From: JALZUE01 sp051251725
GTDB lineage: Bacteria > Pseudomonadota > Gammaproteobacteria > Enterobacterales > Alteromonadaceae
Assembly (NCBI GenBank): GCA_051251725.1
Contig: JBPOFN010000061.1
Coordinates: 1 to 18,939 of the forward strand
DNA: 18,939 nucleotides
Direction of reading: 5' to 3'
The translations under genes and the position numbers were made by a program. Below the pieces are notes generated by a model. It was not told where the DNA came from. It did no database searches and saw nothing but the letters and a program-made list of their open reading frames with translations. Positions 15,300 through 18,939 of the stretch are shown piece after piece (position 1 is the first letter of the stretch; every line of letters begins with the position of its first letter).

Positions 15300-18080
15300 A
15301 TGAGTCGTAGAAAACAATACTTAAAAATTGCAGCGACAGCCACATTAGCATTGAGTTTATTTGCTTGTTCTGAAAATAAAACTGTTGATGAATATTTGGC
15401 AGAGGCTAAACAGTTTCAAGAACAGAAAGATTATAATAGTGCCATTATCTCGATGAAAAGAGCGAATGCTGAAAATCCTCAAAATGCGGTATTGCGTTTT
15501 GAACTAGGTCGGCTTTACCTAAATCAAGGTGATTATCTTAATGCTGAAAAAGAAATTGAGCGAGCACAACAATTAGGTTTTTCTGAAGAAAAATTATTAC
15601 ATAGTTTGGTGGAAACTAAATTTAAGCTTAGTAAATATGATGAAGTGTATACCATAGCTGAAGCTGGACAGGCTTTATCGGATGAAAGCTATATACAGGT
15701 ACTAACCTATGCTGGTTTATCGTCATTGTATGATGGTAAAAGAGAGCAAGCTAAAAACTATATAGACAGTGCAAATCAAATTAGTAGTGAGTCTGCTTAC
15801 GGATTAATCGGTAAAGCGTATTTATCTCAAACAGCTGAAGAAGCAGAAGCCGCGTTAAGAAATATCGATATATTGGTGAAGTCAGCTCCTGAAATGGCTG
15901 ATGCATATTTGTTGAAAGCTTATTTATTGCAAGGTTCTAACCAAAACCTAGCTGCTGCGGAAACGTTTGAGACGTACTCAAAATTGCGCCCTAAAGAGTA
16001 CCAAATTCAGTTTTTCATCGCGCAAAACTACCTTGCAGCCAATGAACCAGATAAAGCAGAGCCGGTAGTAAATATGCTGTTAAAGCTATCTGAAAATCAT
16101 CCTTTGACAAATCAAATGAAAGCGCAGATAGAGTTCGATCGTAAAAATTATCAGGCCGCTAAAAGTTTCGGCGTTAAAGCTTACCAGCAAAGTGATAATT
16201 TCCCATCTGCTATTATCATTGCCGGTATGAGTTCATACTATCTAGGTGATTATGAGCAGGCTTATAAGCAGTTAATTAAAGTTAAAAATAAAGTGTCATC
16301 TGAACATTTAGTTAATAAAATACTAGTCGAATTGCAATTGCGATTAGGCTATGACAATGAAGCGGTTGAGTCGATCAATCAGTTAGTGGAAAGTGGCGGA
16401 GCTGATACTTCTTTATTAACTGCTGCGAGCCATGAATTGTTAAAATCTGGCAATAAGGCAGCAGCGCAAGAGTTATTACAACAATCAATAAACTTAAATT
16501 CTGAGGACTCTAACGAGATTGTTAACCAAGGCATTATGAAGCTAAAGTTGGACGATTTAGGGGGAGGCATAGAAATGCTTGAAAAGGCATTAATCTTAGA
16601 TCCAAGCTCAGAAAAAGCCGAAGCTGGCTTAGCTGTAGGGTATTTAAGTAATCAACAATTTAATCAGGCACTCGCCATAGCTAAAGAATGGCAATCTACT
16701 GAAGATAAAAAAATCCAAGGGTTATTATTAGAAGCTGAAATAGCAAATAAACAACAAGCGTTGGGCAAAGCAACACAATTACTGAATGAAGTGTTACTTA
16801 TTGATAGCAATAACATCCCTGCTTTATATAAATTGGCTTTTTATGCACATACTGCGAAGGATGTTGATACTGCTTTTGAATATTATCAAAAAGTATTAAT
16901 TGCTAAACCTGATCACATTCGAGCTATTATTAATTTGACTCGATTAATTTCATCCAGTCGAGAATTAAAAGAGCAAGCAATAAATGTATACCAAATAATT
17001 CTTAATAAAGATAAAAACAATAATTATGCAAAATTAGGCTTGGCCTATGTATATCAAGCGGTAGATGAGCACCAAAAATCGATTGAATTATATTTAAATA
17101 TACTTGAAAGTGAAAATCCGATTGATGGTGTAGAAGTAGCGCTAGGAGATACTTACGCTTACTTGAAGGAAATTGATACAGCAGTTTTAACTTATAAAAA
17201 AGTACTTGATAAAAAGCCAAATAATATAGCGGTAGGACAACGTTTATTAAGAATTTATGAGGCAGGGCAGCAATATGACAAAGCTTTATCTGTTGTTGAG
17301 CAATTGTATAATCATCAAAAAAATAACGATAGCTTATTATTGTATAAAGTTTATTTTCAATCGAAAGTGAAAAAAATCATATCGAAAATAGATATTCAGA
17401 AATTAAAACAATCTAAACAGGTGTCTCAGCATTGGTTATTGAATAAAGCATTAGGAAACATACATGTAACTAATAAAAGCTTTGATTTGGCAATACCTGA
17501 ATATCAGGCAGCATATAATAAACGTTCATCTAGTATGAATGTGATTGATTTAGCTAAGGCATTAGTTTTCGCTGGAGAACAAAGTCAATCTACGACTGTT
17601 CTGGAAAAACATTTGTCGACCAACCCTAAACATAGTGCAGTGAAAATCATGTTAGCTAATGCTTATTTAAATGAAAATAAAACAGTTAAAGCAATTGATC
17701 TTTACGAGCAGTTGCTAAAAGAACGCCCTAACAATGTTATAGTATTAAATAACTTAGCGTATTTGAAGTTAAAGCAAAATAATAACGTAGAAGCATTATT
17801 ATTTGCTGAAAAAGCTGCGGCATTAGTGCCTGAGTCTCCAGCTGTTCTTGATACTTATGGGCAAGTATTGGCAGCTAATCGCATGTTTACAGAGAGTTTA
17901 ACTGCTTTTGACAAAGCGCTTTTAGGAGCAAAAGGTAATGTTGAAATCAGTATTAATAAAGCTAAAACCTTGATACTTAATGACCAATCGAAAGAAGCTA
18001 AAAGATTATTAAATGGATTAAAATCAGACACATTAGAAGAGCGTAACGAAATTAAAAAAATATTAGTTACTCTTCATTAG
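15300..18080 (+). CDS. prsT: PrsT, TPR-repeat lipoprotein of the XrtA/PEP-CTERM system
   Basis: The protein has 926 residues, the typical length of the PrsT family (TIGR02917). The N-terminus is MSRRKQ, a hydrophobic stretch and LSLFAC, giving a lipobox with Cys23 as the lipid-bearing residue. From about 28 (VDEYLAEAKQFQEQKDYNSA) onward the protein is built of tetratricopeptide units: recurring alanine/glycine at the helix crossing, as in FELGRLYLNQGDYLNAEKEI, ALYKLAFYAHTAKDVDTAFEYY and VLNNLAYLKLKQNNNVEALLFA. The reading frame is intact to the C-terminus. PrsT is found only near exosortase XrtA and polysaccharide genes; its exact role is not known, but a TPR scaffold at the outer membrane linked to polymer export or PEP-CTERM protein processing is plausible. 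It is transcribed away from the polysaccharide block. No terminator hairpin is seen after the TAG. Confidence 0.92.
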   Translation: MSRRKQYLKIAATATLALSLFACSENKTVDEYLAEAKQFQEQKDYNSAIISMKRANAENPQNAVLRFELGRLYLNQGDYLNAEKEIERAQQLGFSEEKLLHSLVETKFKLSKYDEVYTIAEAGQALSDESYIQVLTYAGLSSLYDGKREQAKNYIDSANQISSESAYGLIGKAYLSQTAEEAEAALRNIDILVKSAPEMADAYLLKAYLLQGSNQNLAAAETFETYSKLRPKEYQIQFFIAQNYLAANEPDKAEPVVNMLLKLSENHPLTNQMKAQIEFDRKNYQAAKSFGVKAYQQSDNFPSAIIIAGMSSYYLGDYEQAYKQLIKVKNKVSSEHLVNKILVELQLRLGYDNEAVESINQLVESGGADTSLLTAASHELLKSGNKAAAQELLQQSINLNSEDSNEIVNQGIMKLKLDDLGGGIEMLEKALILDPSSEKAEAGLAVGYLSNQQFNQALAIAKEWQSTEDKKIQGLLLEAEIANKQQALGKATQLLNEVLLIDSNNIPALYKLAFYAHTAKDVDTAFEYYQKVLIAKPDHIRAIINLTRLISSSRELKEQAINVYQIILNKDKNNNYAKLGLAYVYQAVDEHQKSIELYLNILESENPIDGVEVALGDTYAYLKEIDTAVLTYKKVLDKKPNNIAVGQRLLRIYEAGQQYDKALSVVEQLYNHQKNNDSLLLYKVYFQSKVKKIISKIDIQKLKQSKQVSQHWLLNKALGNIHVTNKSFDLAIPEYQAAYNKRSSSMNVIDLAKALVFAGEQSQSTTVLEKHLSTNPKHSAVKIMLANAYLNENKTVKAIDLYEQLLKERPNNVIVLNNLAYLKLKQNNNVEALLFAEKAAALVPESPAVLDTYGQVLAANRMFTESLTAFDKALLGAKGNVEISINKAKTLILNDQSKEAKRLLNGLKSDTLEERNEIKKILVTLH

Positions 18081-18109
18081 ATTTGTCAGTATTTTTTACA
18101 CTATAACCA

Positions 18110-18148
18110 TTTTTTTATGCTGTTTTTTTATGCTGTTTTTTTAAGCTG
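18110..18148 (+). repeat. Three tandem 13-bp T-tract repeats
   Basis: The unit TTTTTTTATGCTG occurs at 18110-18122 and 18123-18135 exactly, and at 18136-18148 with one change (A for T at the ninth base). The array lies 29 bases after the prsT stop codon and 25 bases before the sigma-54 promoter of the PEP-CTERM gene. It has no hairpin partner, so it is not a normal terminator, although the T-runs could help end prsT transcription. It may be a slippage-prone repeat, a bent-DNA segment or a regulator-binding array. Confidence 0.8.
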
Positions 18149-18173
18149 TTGATTTTAATTTGACTTTTCATGT

Positions 18174-18189
18174 TGGCATGTTAGGTGCT
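18174..18189 (+). promoter_or_regulatory. Sigma-54 (RpoN) -24/-12 promoter of the PEP-CTERM gene
   Basis: TGGCATGTTAGGTGCT fits the consensus TGGCAC-R-N4-TTGCW at all but two defined positions. The invariant GG (18175-18176) and GC (18187-18188) are exactly ten bases apart. Transcription would begin near 18200, leaving a leader of about 52 bases. PEP-CTERM systems commonly include the histidine kinase PrsK and the sigma-54-dependent response regulator PrsR, so a sigma-54 promoter here is the expected control element. Confidence 0.72.
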
Positions 18190-18252
18190 GATGTTAGAGC
18201 ATGTAAGGGTTCAACTACTTATAAAATTATTTTTTTAATGGAGAGAAAAAAC

Positions 18253-18939
18253 ATGTTTAATTTAGATTTAGGAAAAAAAATAGGTGCAGCAGCAATTATT
18301 ATTGCGGGCACAATGTCTTCAGCTAATGCTTTAGTGTTAGATACCTTTGACTACGATGTTAATTTAACAGTTTCAGGTGCAGCTGGAGCTTCTGTTAGTG
18401 GTAGTGCAAATGATGTAAGTAATACCCCTAATCCAGGCGATGTTGATTACACTTTAACGCTTATTTCAAATACAGGTACTTTATTTCCATCAAAAGGCGG
18501 TAGCTTAGCTGCTGACGGAGAATTATATTTATTCAATGATGCGAATGCTTCAAAGTTAGAAATTGTATATTCTGATGATGGTTTTGATGAAAATGGAATT
18601 CCTGAAGCTCTTGCTCCTATTGATTTTACTGATGGTGGGGTATCGACGCACTTCTATTTCGACATAGAGCAAGTTGATTTGGGCTTCGGTTTAGACTTAT
18701 TAGTAGAGACAGTTGCCGGTAACTTTGATATTCATTATGATCAAACCCAAAAAATTGAATCTACAGATCCAACTAAACGTATTTATTTAGGTTTCCTTGA
18801 TTTTAATGGCGCAGGTGATTGGTCTTTAGTTACTAAAGTTACTGCACTTTTAACAGCTCCAACTTCTGGTGATATCCGTATTTCTGAAGTTGGTACTACA
18901 AGTGTGCCAGAGCCTACTACTTTAGCTATCTTTGGCTTA
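18253..18939 (+). CDS. PEP-CTERM sorting domain protein, cut by the window end
   Basis: 229 codons are visible, and the frame is open at the last base. The ATG at 18253 has GGAGAG seven bases upstream. An N-terminal signal peptide (KKIGAAAIIIAG ... SSANA, likely cleaved after residue 26) is followed by an acidic, beta-rich, cysteine-free mature region with no recognised catalytic domain. At 218-229 is VPEPTTLAIFGL, the start of the PEP-CTERM tail: a Pro-Glu-Pro motif leading into a hydrophobic helix that should end in a basic cluster beyond the window. Such proteins are exported by Sec, then processed by an exosortase and delivered to the surface or matrix together with exopolysaccharide. It follows prsT by 172 bases and has its own sigma-54 promoter. 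Its binding partner cannot be read from the sequence. Confidence 0.92.
   Translation, partial: MFNLDLGKKIGAAAIIIAGTMSSANALVLDTFDYDVNLTVSGAAGASVSGSANDVSNTPNPGDVDYTLTLISNTGTLFPSKGGSLAADGELYLFNDANASKLEIVYSDDGFDENGIPEALAPIDFTDGGVSTHFYFDIEQVDLGFGLDLLVETVAGNFDIHYDQTQKIESTDPTKRIYLGFLDFNGAGDWSLVTKVTALLTAPTSGDIRISEVGTTSVPEPTTLAIFGL

Noticed and set aside
16379..16570. Minus-strand open frame inside prsT
   Set aside because: It is antisense to TPR-coding sequence with no independent start signal or domain.
15300..18080. DNA-level repeats or a CRISPR-like array within prsT
   Set aside because: The repetition is in the protein (TPR units); the DNA units are diverged and have no constant spacer.
18081..18125. 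Intrinsic terminator after prsT
   Set aside because: T-runs are present, but no preceding GC-rich or even stable stem is found.
18160..18188. Sigma-70 promoter using TTGACT at 18160-18165
   Set aside because: No acceptable -10 hexamer lies 16-18 bases downstream; the overlapping sigma-54 element explains the region better.

Overview
The window looks like part of the chromosome of a low-GC marine gammaproteobacterium of the Alteromonadales/Colwelliaceae type. I infer this from the AT-rich base composition, the style of the proteins and the gene content; no rRNA or tRNA gene is present to confirm it. Nearly all of the window is one extracellular polysaccharide locus next to components of the PEP-CTERM protein-sorting system, the system in which an exosortase of the XrtA type processes proteins ending in a PEP-CTERM tail.

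Layout. Positions 1-371 hold a + strand C-terminal piece of a membrane acyltransferase, probably a remnant. From about 15140 down to 360, eleven or so minus-strand genes run in one direction with very short gaps or overlaps. In order of transcription they are: a CelD-like acyltransferase (GNAT superfamily), a Wzx-type flippase, an ATP-grasp/low-molecular-weight tyrosine phosphatase fusion, a large exported PHP-domain metallohydrolase, a GmhB-like heptose-bisphosphate phosphatase, a lipoprotein with a propeller-like repeat pattern, a GT-B glycosyltransferase, a WalW-like polysaccharide deacetylase homologue, a GT2 glycosyltransferase, a sulfotransferase-like protein, a second GT-B glycosyltransferase and a HtrL/YibB-like protein. 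Only two gaps, 10736-10817 and 5147-5258, are long enough for internal promoters or structured RNA, and both contain clear inverted repeats.

Divergent from this block, at 15300-18080 on the + strand, is prsT, a long TPR lipoprotein that marks XrtA/PEP-CTERM loci. After a 172-base gap comes a secreted protein whose C-terminus reaches the PEP-CTERM motif just as the window ends. That gap carries a near-consensus sigma-54 (-24/-12) promoter preceded by three tandem 13-bp T-tract repeats.

How it may work together (inference): the minus-strand genes build, modify (acylate, sulfate, deacetylate) and translocate a repeat-unit polysaccharide. The LMW-PTP domain would supply a Wzb-like phosphatase function. 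PrsT would act at the envelope, and the sigma-54-dependent PEP-CTERM protein would be the surface cargo delivered with the polymer. The exosortase, the PrsK/PrsR regulators, Wza/Wzc and the polymerase are not in this window.
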